This document shows positions 49,522 through 59,082 of a DNA stretch of 64,000 bases, in pieces; the first letter of the stretch is position 1, and the number at the start of each line of letters is the position of its first letter. The translations under genes and the position numbers were made by a program. The notes below the pieces were generated by a model, which worked only from the letters and a program-made list of their open reading frames with translations, was not told the DNA's origin and ran no database searches. The DNA is taken from contig NC_084890.1 in assembly GCF_958979055.1 (NCBI RefSeq), positions 32,843,116 to 32,907,115 of the forward strand, written 5' to 3'. The stretch comes from Alnus glutinosa. Lineage: Eukaryota; Streptophyta; Magnoliopsida; Fagales; Betulaceae.

Positions 49522-50072
49522 GGGAAAAATACAATTTAGCTTTCAAAACTATCAAAACTTGAACTCTTGCCTCCCAAATTACCAAAACCTTTGAAAAATG
49601 TCCCTTTTGGCAAAATATCCTCATAGTACCCCTGTCATGTGTCATTTTTCAATTAAAAATAATCAAATAAATAAATAATTCAAAAAAAATCAAAAAAATT
49701 AAATAAACTAATATTTTATTTCTTTTTTTATTTTTATTTTTTATTTTTTTTAAAAAGGATGGATGTTTGGGGTAGCATTATTTCTCAACCGCAACCCGAT
49801 CTTCTCGACACCTTTCCGGTCACTATCAATTTACAACACTTTGATGACCGATTTTATAGTCTGGCTCAGCGAGTTTCGATTCGCAATTATCAGCTTGCTG
49901 ATCTCGGCCGGGCTCAAGCTCGCAGAGCTGCAAACGTACATCGTGCCCAACGACGATGCTAGAAAGAAGCAGTATGTCCTCCGATCGATCGCAATATTTT
50001 TTTAAAAATAAACTTTGGGAGACTATCCGGAGAAAGAGTGGTAGTTTTGAGGGGCTAAATTGTATTTTTCTC
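49522..50072. mobile_element. Pack-MULE-like element, 551 bp, with perfect 9-bp target duplications
   Basis: Ends 'gggaaaaatacaatttagct' and, reversed, 'gagaaaaatacaatttagcc' are TIRs that continue through 'caaaacta'. Identical 9-bp flanks 'aaaacttaa' lie at 49513-49521 and 50073-50081, as expected for Mutator-like transposition. The interior from about 49759 to 50005 is GC-richer and coding-like, bordered by A/T homopolymers. No transposase. Confidence 0.9.
49759..50005 (+). pseudogene. Captured coding-like cargo of the Pack-MULE
   Basis: Two overlapping plus frames stay open. One reads VWLSEFRFAIISLLISAGLK then LAELQTYIVPNDDARKKQYV, with a hydrophobic segment followed by a charged tail. 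The other starts at an ATG (49759) and gives 67 codons. Composition and codon texture differ from the AT-rich TIRs, which suggests host DNA picked up by the element. I do not recognise the source gene and cannot tell which frame was the original. Confidence 0.45.
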
Positions 50073-50337
50073 AAAACTTAATTTTTATGCACCAAATATT
50101 ATAAGAGAACACGTCAAATAAGCTTTTAAGGATAAAAATAGGTCATGTATAACATTACTTAAGGGTGATCACACCACAAAAAACTATGGAGATGAGAGAA
50201 TAATAAAATGACGTATAATATTATTCACGAGAATATAATAGTTAATAAATATGTCAAATTTAATCTTACTACTGAAAAGGCAGTCGGGAAACTTTTGCAT
50301 GCATTCAATGTGAATATTAGAAGACTAAAATTGGCAA

Positions 50338-50540
50338 TTTAGAACATTACTAGCAGCCTCACCAAAATAACTTTTTAGCTATTTTAATAAGACAATTTGG
50401 TAAAAACATATAAAAATACACTCCAGTAGCCTCACTACCATAATTAAAAAGTTTTGGTAAGTGAACAATACTCACCAACAATAGTGAATATTATTCACTC
50501 ACCAAATTATTAAAATATTATTAAATTCATTTTCTCTCCC
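50338..50540 (+). mobile_element. Harbinger/Tourist-like terminus
   Basis: 'acattactagcagcctcacc' and the following 'agctattttaa' match the end at 53.69 kb ('gcattcctagtagcctcacc...aaaatagcta') and, more loosely, the inverted end near 56.39 kb. No transposase is present here. Confidence 0.5.
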
Positions 50541-50759
50541 TCCCTTTTATTATTATTATTATTATTATTATTTTCCCACACTGCCCATTCTCTTCTGTCC
50601 TCTCTCTTGTAATGCTGATTGCTTAGTAATGGCTTGATGAGAAAATTGATGAAAAACTTGATACCCCACTGGGAAACATTATTAGCTACATTCTATTTGC
50701 ACCCATGGAAATTTTTGAGATCTGTAATTTAATTTATCCACATATTTTCTGATGTACAG

Positions 50760-50901
50760 GGAGGGACCTTATGGCACTAGGAGCACTGCTGCATTAGCCA
50801 TAAAAGCAAGTGGGGAAGTAAGCTTTTATGAGACATATCTTGACAAGGAGACGTGGAAGGAAAAAACTGTGAATTACCGTATTCAGAGGCTGAAGTCATA
50901 G
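50760..50901 (+). pseudogene. Orphan last exon of a TANGO2-like (NRDE family) gene
   Basis: A clean acceptor ('tgatgtacag') is followed by an open stretch reading EGPYGTRSTAALAIKASGEV then SFYETYLDKETWKEKTVNYR and IQRLKS, then TAG. The YGTRST...GEVSFYE pattern is the conserved C-terminus of TANGO2/NRDE proteins, involved in Golgi/ER organisation and haem or lipid handling. The hallmark N-terminus with its NRDE motif is not found anywhere upstream. The preceding 4 kb are MULEs, MITEs and the glycosylase gene. So this is probably a gene fragment left by truncation or transposition. The exon itself has no disabling change. Confidence 0.72.
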
Positions 50902-51988
50902 ATAGAGATTAAGGCAACTGAAAGCCAGTGCTGGAATAAGAGACTGCTCATCTATTTGTTTTCATGTATCCATGTAAGCTGTTTGTTGATGTATTTTATA
51001 AATGCCAAAAAGCCTAACTAGGCACATTAAATCAAAACATGGACCCCAAAGACAACAATGAAATTAAAAGGCAATCAATCACGCTTCTTATGTCCTTCTG
51101 AGGCCTAACTAGGGGAAGTGTGCATATGGAAACACTGACTCACTCTAATAAGAAAGTGAAGTACTATACTCAAGCAGCCAAGATGATCAATAGCGATTGG
51201 GTTGAGTCTGGTAGGGTAGGAGATCTTTTGCACCAAGAGATTTTGAATAATGAATTAAAGGTATCTAATGGATTACATAAATGCAGTAGTTACAGACAAA
51301 ATGAATTTACTTAAGACAATAAGCCATTTGATGCAACCTAATTATCTTAACGAGAAACCTCTTCTGATGGTACAACCTATACTATGCATTTGACAGTTCC
51401 TGCCATTACTAACAAACTAATAACATCCAGATTTGTTTAGAGTGACAAACTATTCAAATTCAAGATCGATAGAAACAGAAAAGAAAAACTAAGGAATCAG
51501 CCAAAATATTATGACTACGCTTCTAGTGTAACTTGAGAAACAGATCATCCCTACAAATTACAATGAAGTGATTAGAGAATTATATCCTTTAACACAACCA
51601 AATGTAATGATAGAAATATAGATATTTCATGCACTTCTAGTATGCGATCCTGTAATGCAATAGAACACACTTTCAAACACAGCTTGATAAACTCATTCCC
51701 TATAACATGCAAATCACTATGAAACCGTTTTACTTCCGTCCATTAATCCAGTGCCACTTTATATTATACACTATTGATGTAGCTGTAGTTATGTTCTTCA
51801 AATGTGTGGATGTCTTTATTCTTCCCGGGTTGTTTTCAATCAATTTAAAACTGTCCCAAATCTTAGATCCAAACTTTGTGATGATCTTTGAAAGAAAGAG
51901 CAAATATCCTTGACATCTAATTTCAAAAAAAATATATATATTAAAAGAAAAAGGAGAACCAACATTTACACTAAAAGTCATGGTAATT
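50902..51988. other. Spacer upstream of the PPR gene stop
   Basis: No gene. Part of it will be 3' UTR of the PPR gene; the rest may be the old 3' flank of the TANGO2-like exon. Confidence 0.4.
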
Positions 51989-53530
51989 CTACATACTGAA
52001 CCTTTTTTCTATTTCAAACTGCAACAACTGTGAAGTTGTTTCTTTATCCAACTTGAAACCTGCTATCTCTGCATCCTTACAGACCTCCTTAAACTTGGCC
52101 CGCCTCCCAGAAACCATGTAGATTCTAATCAAGTCACGGTATATGTCATAAGTTGGAGAGAAACCTGCTTCTTTAAGCTTTGAAAAATATCTTGCAGCCC
52201 TTGAGAGATCATTCAGAGCAACCAAAACCTTTATTACCACACGATAAGCTGGAAGATCAAAGAGGCAATTAGAAGTCTCCATTTCCCAGACCACAGCCAA
52301 TGCCTCCCTGTATTTCTTCTCAGAATAGCGGCTATGAATCAGAGTAGTGTACATTACCACACTTGGCTTACGCCCAGATTGTTTGAACCAATTAAACAGA
52401 CTCTCCACAATGTCAAATTTGCCAAGCCTAATGCAGATTTTCATGATAGCTGTACAGTCTTGCTGGCTTAAATTCAAATCTTCTCTCTCTCCAAGATCAT
52501 CTAGTAAGGCTACAACAAGCATATGTTTATCTGGGTTCTTCCCAAGCTCCAATATTAACTTTGCATAAAGGCTGGGATCCAACATTCTTTTACCATCCTT
52601 GGCAACCTGTAGAAGCTTCCAGGCAAGATGCAAGCTTCCTCCTCTTATGAACCCTCTCACCATTGCTTCAATCACACCGCGGCTTGCCAAACCAGTAAAC
52701 TTTTCCAAGTCCAATGGCACTTTAAGCGCACGGTTCCTTGCCAGGACTTCGACTGTCGAAGCTAAAATCCTATCATCAGGAAAAAGTTGAGGTTGTTTCT
52801 GAGCCCAACAGAATATCTGTAGAGCTCTATCAGGAAGACCCATGTGACCCAATTCCCGAATTGTCAACGACAGGGATCCCTTCCTCAGAAACCTAGCCCA
52901 CTTGTTGAGAATTACCGACACATCTTCCTCTGAACTCAAGCTTCTGATCTCTTTGGCTATAGCAATAAGGACTCTGGGGTTCTTGTACACTTGTTTTGAT
53001 AGGGAAGCACGATAAGAAACTGCCGTTGGAGAAGTTGATTTAACATGTTTCTTTGGTGTAGGAAGCCCCAAAGGTCGGAGCTTGTAGGGAAGAGGTAGTG
53101 GTAGCGGCCTTTCTCTACTCAACTTTCCAGGTTTCTGAGGGACTCTCCCTTGGAAAAGGGACGAGATCGCTTCAATCTCATCTGAATCCCAAACAACACC
53201 ATTATCTCCTCCTCCTCCTCCTTCAGTATCGTCCTGTTCTTGTTCTTCTTTGTCTTCTTCTTCTTCTTCTTCTTCTTCATCAGCTAAATGAGATTTTTTA
53301 TTATCTATCAAATCGGTTAGTGATGGGTCTATGGAGCTCATGCCTGTCTTCTTTAAGAATAAATTGGCACCAAAGTCCGGAGGACTCTTTGTGCGCCGTG
53401 GATAACGAATGTACTTGGGTTGCCTTCTCCTAGTACTTAAATGCACCACCAAAGTTAACCTTCCATTTATTGTAAAATTTCTCTCCAATGGGATGGGACA
53501 CAAGGTAATGGTCGAGACTCTGCAATCCAT
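51989..53530 (-). CDS. Pentatricopeptide repeat protein, At2g01860/EMB975-like
   Basis: This intronless gene encodes 513 aa. A basic N-terminus of about 60 residues looks like an organelle transit peptide. An acidic Glu/Asp run (about residues 86-102) and a Gly stretch follow. The conserved block VVWDSDEIEAISSLFQGR and RPLPLPLPYKLRPLGLP comes next, then degenerate P-type PPR helices (for example VVMYTTLIHSRYSEKKYREA and DIYRDLIRIYMVSGRRAKFK). P-class PPR proteins bind specific organelle RNAs and promote their processing or stability. The block before the repeats matches, from memory, Arabidopsis At2g01860, whose loss is embryo-lethal. No DYW or E domain is present. The 5' end is within 200 bp of a Harbinger-like terminus. 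Confidence 0.9.
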   Translation of the reverse strand: MDCRVSTITLCPIPLERNFTINGRLTLVVHLSTRRRQPKYIRYPRRTKSPPDFGANLFLKKTGMSSIDPSLTDLIDNKKSHLADEEEEEEEEDKEEQEQDDTEGGGGGDNGVVWDSDEIEAISSLFQGRVPQKPGKLSRERPLPLPLPYKLRPLGLPTPKKHVKSTSPTAVSYRASLSKQVYKNPRVLIAIAKEIRSLSSEEDVSVILNKWARFLRKGSLSLTIRELGHMGLPDRALQIFCWAQKQPQLFPDDRILASTVEVLARNRALKVPLDLEKFTGLASRGVIEAMVRGFIRGGSLHLAWKLLQVAKDGKRMLDPSLYAKLILELGKNPDKHMLVVALLDDLGEREDLNLSQQDCTAIMKICIRLGKFDIVESLFNWFKQSGRKPSVVMYTTLIHSRYSEKKYREALAVVWEMETSNCLFDLPAYRVVIKVLVALNDLSRAARYFSKLKEAGFSPTYDIYRDLIRIYMVSGRRAKFKEVCKDAEIAGFKLDKETTSQLLQFEIEKRFSM

Positions 53531-53689
53531 TGCTCCAACTGGGAGTCTATGAGTTCAAAAATGTGCTAATGTTACTCAGACATATTTCAGTGTCAAACAA
53601 AAATTTCATCAAACACCTGGTCTGCCGTTTGGTTACGGAGAAAATGAGAGAAAAATAGCAAAACTAAAACGTAGATTTCCGATATTCAG

Positions 53690-54300
53690 AGCATTCCTAG
53701 TAGCCTCACCAAATTTTACTAGCCAAAATAGCTAAAAACCACTTTTCTTTATTCTGGTGAGCTACTTTTTTAAAACACCCCAGCAACCTCACTTTTTTAA
53801 CTATTCATCATCACTATTCTATTTAAATAATATTTTTTTAGATTTCTTTATTCTATTCTTTCTCTATTTAATCTTTTTTGAATGTTTGTCTTTTCCTAAT
53901 AGTCATATTTTTGAATATTTATCTTTTTCTAACGGTCATATTTTTAAAAATTTGTCTTTTCCTAACGGTCATATTTATGAATATTTGTCTTATCCTAACG
54001 ATCATATTTTTGAAAATTTATCTTTTCCTAACAGTCATATTTTTGAAAATTTGTCTTATCCTAACGGTCACATTGTTCAAAAAATGTCATATGCTTTCAC
54101 TATAAATAAGACCATTTCCTCCACAATTATCATTCACCTCAACCAAGATTTATTTTCCATTAAATATCTATTTTTACTCTTATGGCTCGTTTTTTCTTTA
54201 AGAGTCGCTCTTTTCTTCTCAAAATCCTCCAGTAATTCTGGTTCAAAGTATTACTGCTGCACTAACTTTTCTTATAGAAAACTTATATAGAATTGCAGTA
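53690..54300 (+). mobile_element. Harbinger-like element end with tandem repeat
   Basis: It starts 'gagcattcctagtagcctca' and runs through 'accccagcaacctcac'. After a tandem repeat comes 'ctataaataagaccatttcc', a TATA-like sequence. This order (GAGCATT terminus, AACGGTCAT repeats, TATAAATA) is what I associate with the 5' region of plant PIF/Harbinger elements. No nuclease ORF follows, so it is truncated. Confidence 0.55.
53878..54075. repeat. Six-unit tandem repeat of 32-33 bp
   Basis: Units follow the pattern 'tttgtcttttcctaacggtc' plus 'atatttttgaaaa'. They keep one plus frame open as 11-residue units of the type LSFPNGHIFEN. The units differ by a few substitutions each. Confidence 0.8.
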
Positions 54301-54478
54301 CTTGAATGGCAAAAAATTAAAGAACAGTGCACCAAAAGCTTAAGCCATTAGCTAGGGTCATCTATGCAAAAGCTGAATTGTTTTAGGAAGTCAATGTCTT
54401 ATTCAAGCTTAACATACTAACAGGGCTCCTAGGCATCATGCTGTAAGTTAGCCTTCCTCATGAATTTAGATTGCTTAC

Positions 54479-54551
54479 ATATATGGTGTCCAAGCTTGTT
54501 AGAACTCTGAAATCTGGAATTCTTCCTTCCAATCTGTTAAAGCTGAGATCT
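54479..54551 (-). pseudogene. Relic LRR exon of an LRR-VIII-type receptor kinase
   Basis: With a plausible acceptor (ttttgtag) and donor (gtaag), the segment reads DLSFNRLEGRIPDFRVLTSL then DTIY. This is the size (about 72 nt) and sequence pattern of the single-repeat exons in LRR-VIII receptor kinases (family knowledge). A possible companion exon piece IFVLSDLTEL lies at about 55340-55376. The rest of the receptor and its kinase are absent, so this is an exon relic. Confidence 0.5.
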
Positions 54552-55913
54552 CTACAAAAGAAAAAAAAATTGAAAGAAAGAAAGAAAAACAGATGTCATA
54601 AGAACCAAAAATTATAAATAATTTTTTTGAGTGAACGTGGTAAACATAAGAGATACGTGTGTTTCCTAAATGAGAGTGTTTTATGCAGTAAAACTCTCTC
54701 AGTTATTAAGCACGCCTCTGAAAATGCAAGAGGCTTTCATGTCATACCAAACTAATGAGATGTACAGGTATTCCAAATCAATTCAATTTCATTATCTTAC
54801 TAATCTATATGTGTACTTGGCTAACATTCTGTCTTGGCACTGAAAGTCACATTCATTATAAAGCAAACGTCATCCTATCTCTTGAAATACTACATTCTAT
54901 TTTGTCAAGCTAACATTAAAAGGTCTCCAACTTCTATGAATGTCAAAGATTAGCATTTCCCAAGTTATCAAATTGCAAGAAACTCCACTGGTAGGATAAG
55001 TCCACACATTTCAATGTAAATATTATTATACGTCTTAGTCTTCATGTTCTTCACTAAAAAGTAGAACATAAAAATGTAAGTGTTGCTACGAGAGATGCAT
55101 TATTCCAATTTCAGAGCATTTTACAACATAAAAATGCCTTACAATTTTCCGAGGCTTCTCATGTTTCGTAATGGCGGAAAAGGTGAACCCTTTCCTAGTA
55201 AGTCACTAATCCTTCTGTACAGAATTGCATCATCAAGAACTGTTAATGTCTTCAGCAATACATTTTATTACTTTTAAGAATCACATGAATGTATCGTAGA
55301 GATTATGAACTCAAGACTGTTAAATTAGATAGCAGAACTCACAGCTCGGTCAAATCACTCAAGACAAATATGCTAGAAGGAATAGGCCTCTAAACTAATG
55401 CATTCAGGAATTGATGAAAAGCCAAACCCAAAATCCTTGCAGAAAATCGTCATTGAGGATAAATCCTTACCCAAGATCACCATTCTAAGAAATGCATAAC
55501 CAACCCACCATTCAAGACAACCCAAATCATAAATAAAAAGCCCTATGTAATGAATTTTCTTGTTTTTAGGATATTTTCTATGATGTAGATGGAAATGGAC
55601 ATGAAATTGCAATGGATATTGATGGATTTGTAGAATGAAATAATGGAATGAATAAACTGTATATTGAAATGGATAAAAGGATGACTAATTCGAGCTAAGT
55701 CAGGCTCCAAGAATGGGTGATTCGAGCTCAACCCAAGGGCTTCAAGAACTATAATTCTGAGAAAACACTAAACACTTTCGACAACTATCTCTACCCTTCC
55801 CTTGGGCTTTTATACCTAACAATTAAGCCCACCATTACAATTATATCCCTTACCTATTATACTCCTTACACCCTAACCCAAGATCACCATACTCCCCCCA
55901 TTATCGGCCAAAC

Positions 55914-55951
<38 letters not shown>

Positions 55952-56220
55952 TACCGTGGAGACTCGACGGCGTGGGACTTGACGGACTGGAAGGTGACGG
56001 CGTGGGCTCAATGGACGGTGACGGTGGGGTCGACGGCGTCGTGGTGATGAGCATAGGGGTGCTGTGCGAGAGAGATGGGAGATAAAAAATCAGAAAACGG
56101 GAGAAAGAAAGAAAAAACAGTGGTGCTGCGCTACTGAGTCGTGTGAAAAAAAATTTAAAAAAAAAAAAAAAAAGAAAAAAAAGAAGAAGAAGAAGAGGAG
56201 GAGGAGGAGGAGGAAAATGA
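54552..56220. other. Spacer with gene relics and a (GA)n tract
   Basis: No intact gene. It holds the possible second LRR exon piece near 55.35 kb and a (GA)n tract at 55917-55947. A GC-richer patch with GACGGCGTGG/GGTGACGG words lies at 55950-56060. A purine run (A-rich then (GAA)n(GGA)n) is at 56150-56215. Confidence 0.45.
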
Positions 56221-56397
56221 CGATTTTTATAATTGTTTAATGATTTGGTCCACTATTGCTGATCGGTACTATTTACTCGCTAAATTTGTTTTTTGTTATA
56301 ATAGTGATGCAGTTAAGAGTGATTTTTGTATTTTTTTCACCGAATTTTCTTATCAAAATAGCTAAAATATTTAGACGAGGTTCTTAAAAATGCTCGT
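56221..56397 (-). mobile_element. Harbinger-like terminus, inverted
   Basis: On the minus strand it starts 'gagcatttttaagaacctcg' and continues with 'attttagctattttgat', resembling the plus-strand ends at 50.3 and 53.7 kb. It could close the element that opens at 53.69 kb (about 2.7 kb in all) or be a separate copy. The 3-bp flanks do not match. Confidence 0.45.
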
Positions 56398-57312
56398 ACC
56401 GCTCAACTGCATTTTTTTGAAGTTTGATGAGGTTAAGCTTTTCATCTTCCTAAAAACACAAAACAAGCATGAGTACGGTGTACCTGAGAAGTAGCAGATC
56501 GGTAAAGAAAGGAGGAGGCGGAGCGCGGTTTGATTCTGAACCGAAGGATGAATTTTGTCTTCTTTTCTCTTGGGGAGAAATCTCAAATGATAAAAGAAGC
56601 TCTTGACGTAGAGAAATCTAAAGTAGTTTTGCTGTTCGGGTGGTCAGCAATTCCAATAAATAACAAATATGAAAAACTTCTTATAGAGTTTACTGGGGCC
56701 ATTCCCAACATTGTTTTAAAATATATATATATATATATAATTCTAAGATATTATATTATGTATAATTTATATCTTATTTTTTTGTTTAAATGATTAAATT
56801 TTTATTATCTTCAAAGTGGGAAAATTTGGATAAATAATGAGATTAAATATTAGATCGATAAAAGTGCTAAATATCATGTGAATGGTAAGGGATACGATCC
56901 TACTACATCCACACTCATGTGTCACTATCACATATACACATGTTTAATTTTTATTTTTTAAAAAAAAAAAAAAAAAAAAATCGATTCCTCATTTTTAGGT
57001 AATGATTTGCTTTAATATATATAGAGAGGAATTATGTTTAAAACTTTAAACAGCACCTTACGAATGTTTTTTATTTTATTATTTTATTTTATTTTTGAGA
57101 ATATTATATTACTCAAAAACTTTCAACTGAACTGTGCTTGATATATTTACTCTATATCCATCATCATATTTCAATATGATTGAGTATCGAAAAATATTTC
57201 ATTTATAAAATGTTAAAAGCTATATATTTTTTGTAATTTTTAAAGATTTAACATTGAAATCGAAAAATATATATATATATATTAACACTGAACTCTAAAA
57301 AGTAAGTTCCGT
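56398..57312. other. AT-rich spacer
   Basis: No gene is seen between the inverted terminus and the stop codon of the Rpr2-type gene. The last part is probably 3' UTR. Confidence 0.4.
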
Positions 57313-59082
57313 TTATAAACAAAATGGGATTGTCAACTTAGTGATCTTCCGGCTATCATGCTCAGCACTCTCAGCAATTTTCTTCAAACTAGTCCAAGAC
57401 TTCTTCCTTCGTTTACTTGACGTGCTCACGGCTTTTTCCACATCTATTGGGGTAGAATTGCTTTCAGTTCCAGCTGGTTTCTTGGATATTGATCGGTTTC
57501 TCTTTCTACTCTTCGCCTCCAACAAAGTAGAGCCATTTCTCACCAATGGAGTTGCTGGACCATCTGTAGCAGGAATCTCCCTAGCAAATGCTGGTGAAGC
57601 TATCTCATCTGTTTTACTGATATCATCTTTACTTCCGGAGCTCTTCTCCAAGCTAGCACATTTCTGAACCTTCGGTTTTGAAGTTTCTGATTTTGATGAT
57701 GTTTTGGCCTTTGAGGGACATATCTCTTTCATATGTCCTTTTGGGGTCCCTCTCTTCAGATTCCAATGTGAACAGAAGTGACATTTGTATACCACATTGT
57801 TCTGGGTGAAATTACTAGTTTTCTTCCTTCTACGCCTTGCCTTTGCCCTATTCTTTTCAATTCGGACAGTACAGTTGAAGCCGGGCTGAAGAATTGTTTC
57901 ACATCTGTAAGAGATTAAACTCTAAGTCCAACATGCTACATAAATGAAACCAACAAATAATCCAAACAAATGTTGATGCATGTTTTGCCACTATAACCAA
58001 CTCATAATAAACATCCGTTGTTAGTGCAATCTAGAAGTGGTAACAAAAATCCTTTTACCAAGTAAAATATGTGGTCCTTGCTTTGATGTAAATTGGTAAT
58101 TAACAAAAAAAATGATCAAAAAAGTCCATAAGGCATGAATTGCAACTAAAAAACTTGCAGTTATTAAGGATATCTAGCAAGACAACTGACGCATATAATA
58201 ACAACTGTTCCAAGAACTCTGTTTAATGCATCATGTTTGACGATCAATTTGAGGCCAATATTTTATTTAGATTTCATTAATCAAGCTGATTAATGCAATA
58301 CTGAAGACCTGAGGAAGGAAAACCAAACAAGATTTCTCTAGTCAAATTACATGTGCTAATAACAAAACCATGAAGTATGGTAACACACCAAGTATTCTAA
58401 TAATTCTGCAGTAATCAGAGGGTATAAGGAGCAAAAAGCAAGCCTACATGAATCCACATTTTCTTCCCTATTTGATTGCCACCCAGCAAGATATGCCAAT
58501 TTTTTCGTAGTATTCCTCCGACCTAACTTCGAATACATAGAACACCAACTTGAACCAAACATGTTTCTTCCCTTTTACAATTCGGCCTAGTCTTTCCACT
58601 GCTTTAGCATAAACACAAATACTGAAACAGTTGACAATTCAACAGCAAGAAGAATTTTATCTTTAGGTGAATCTGGGATGCGAGAAATATATATACAACT
58701 GTACGAAACCTAACCATCAAACAACCTCCAAAACTAGCGCAGACAGCTAGAAACAATTATCAATCAACAAAAATAATCACATCAAATTGAAGGTACGGAC
58801 AGACCTCTCGCATGAAAACAGAGAAGGGTCAGGCGGTACCCCCATGGCCTCCGTTACAGTAGCCAAACGGTGGCCAAAAAAGGCACCCAAAGAAGGAATA
58901 GCAGCCTCCCCATTGGCCCATGCCGCTAGCTTCTGCAAGTGCTCAACTTTTAGCATGGACTTGGAATTCTTGGACCCGCCTTTGGTTTGCTTTCTCCCGA
59001 TGGATTCTTCTCTCAGCGAGATTGGATTCTGAAATCCTGGTGTAAGATTCGGTGCTTTCTTAATTCCTCCTCGCTTTCCCAT
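57313..59082 (-). CDS. RNase P subunit Rpr2/Rpp21/SNM1-domain protein
   Basis: Two exons, 59082-58805 and 57904-57313, give 289 aa. The N-terminus (MGKRGGIKKAPNL) is basic. A helical part (SMLKVEHLQKLAAWANGEA) precedes a zinc ribbon with Cys91 and Cys94 (SCERCETILQPGFNC, with the intron splitting the Arg between them) and Cys133 and Cys136 (YKCHFC). The intervening VRIEKNRAKARRRKK and the CxxC pair spacing are those of the Rpr2/Rpp21/SNM1 domain, found in protein subunits of RNase P/MRP that mature tRNA and rRNA in the nucleus. The rest is a Lys/Ser-rich, probably disordered tail with several basic motifs (KSRKRNRS, SKRRKKS). Part of the tail is duplicated at 48.6 kb. The start is the first ATG before the basic segment. 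Confidence 0.88.

Noticed and set aside
53878-54075. Possible CRISPR-like array
   Set aside because: The units are contiguous tandem repeats with no unique spacers, and the DNA is a plant nuclear sequence.
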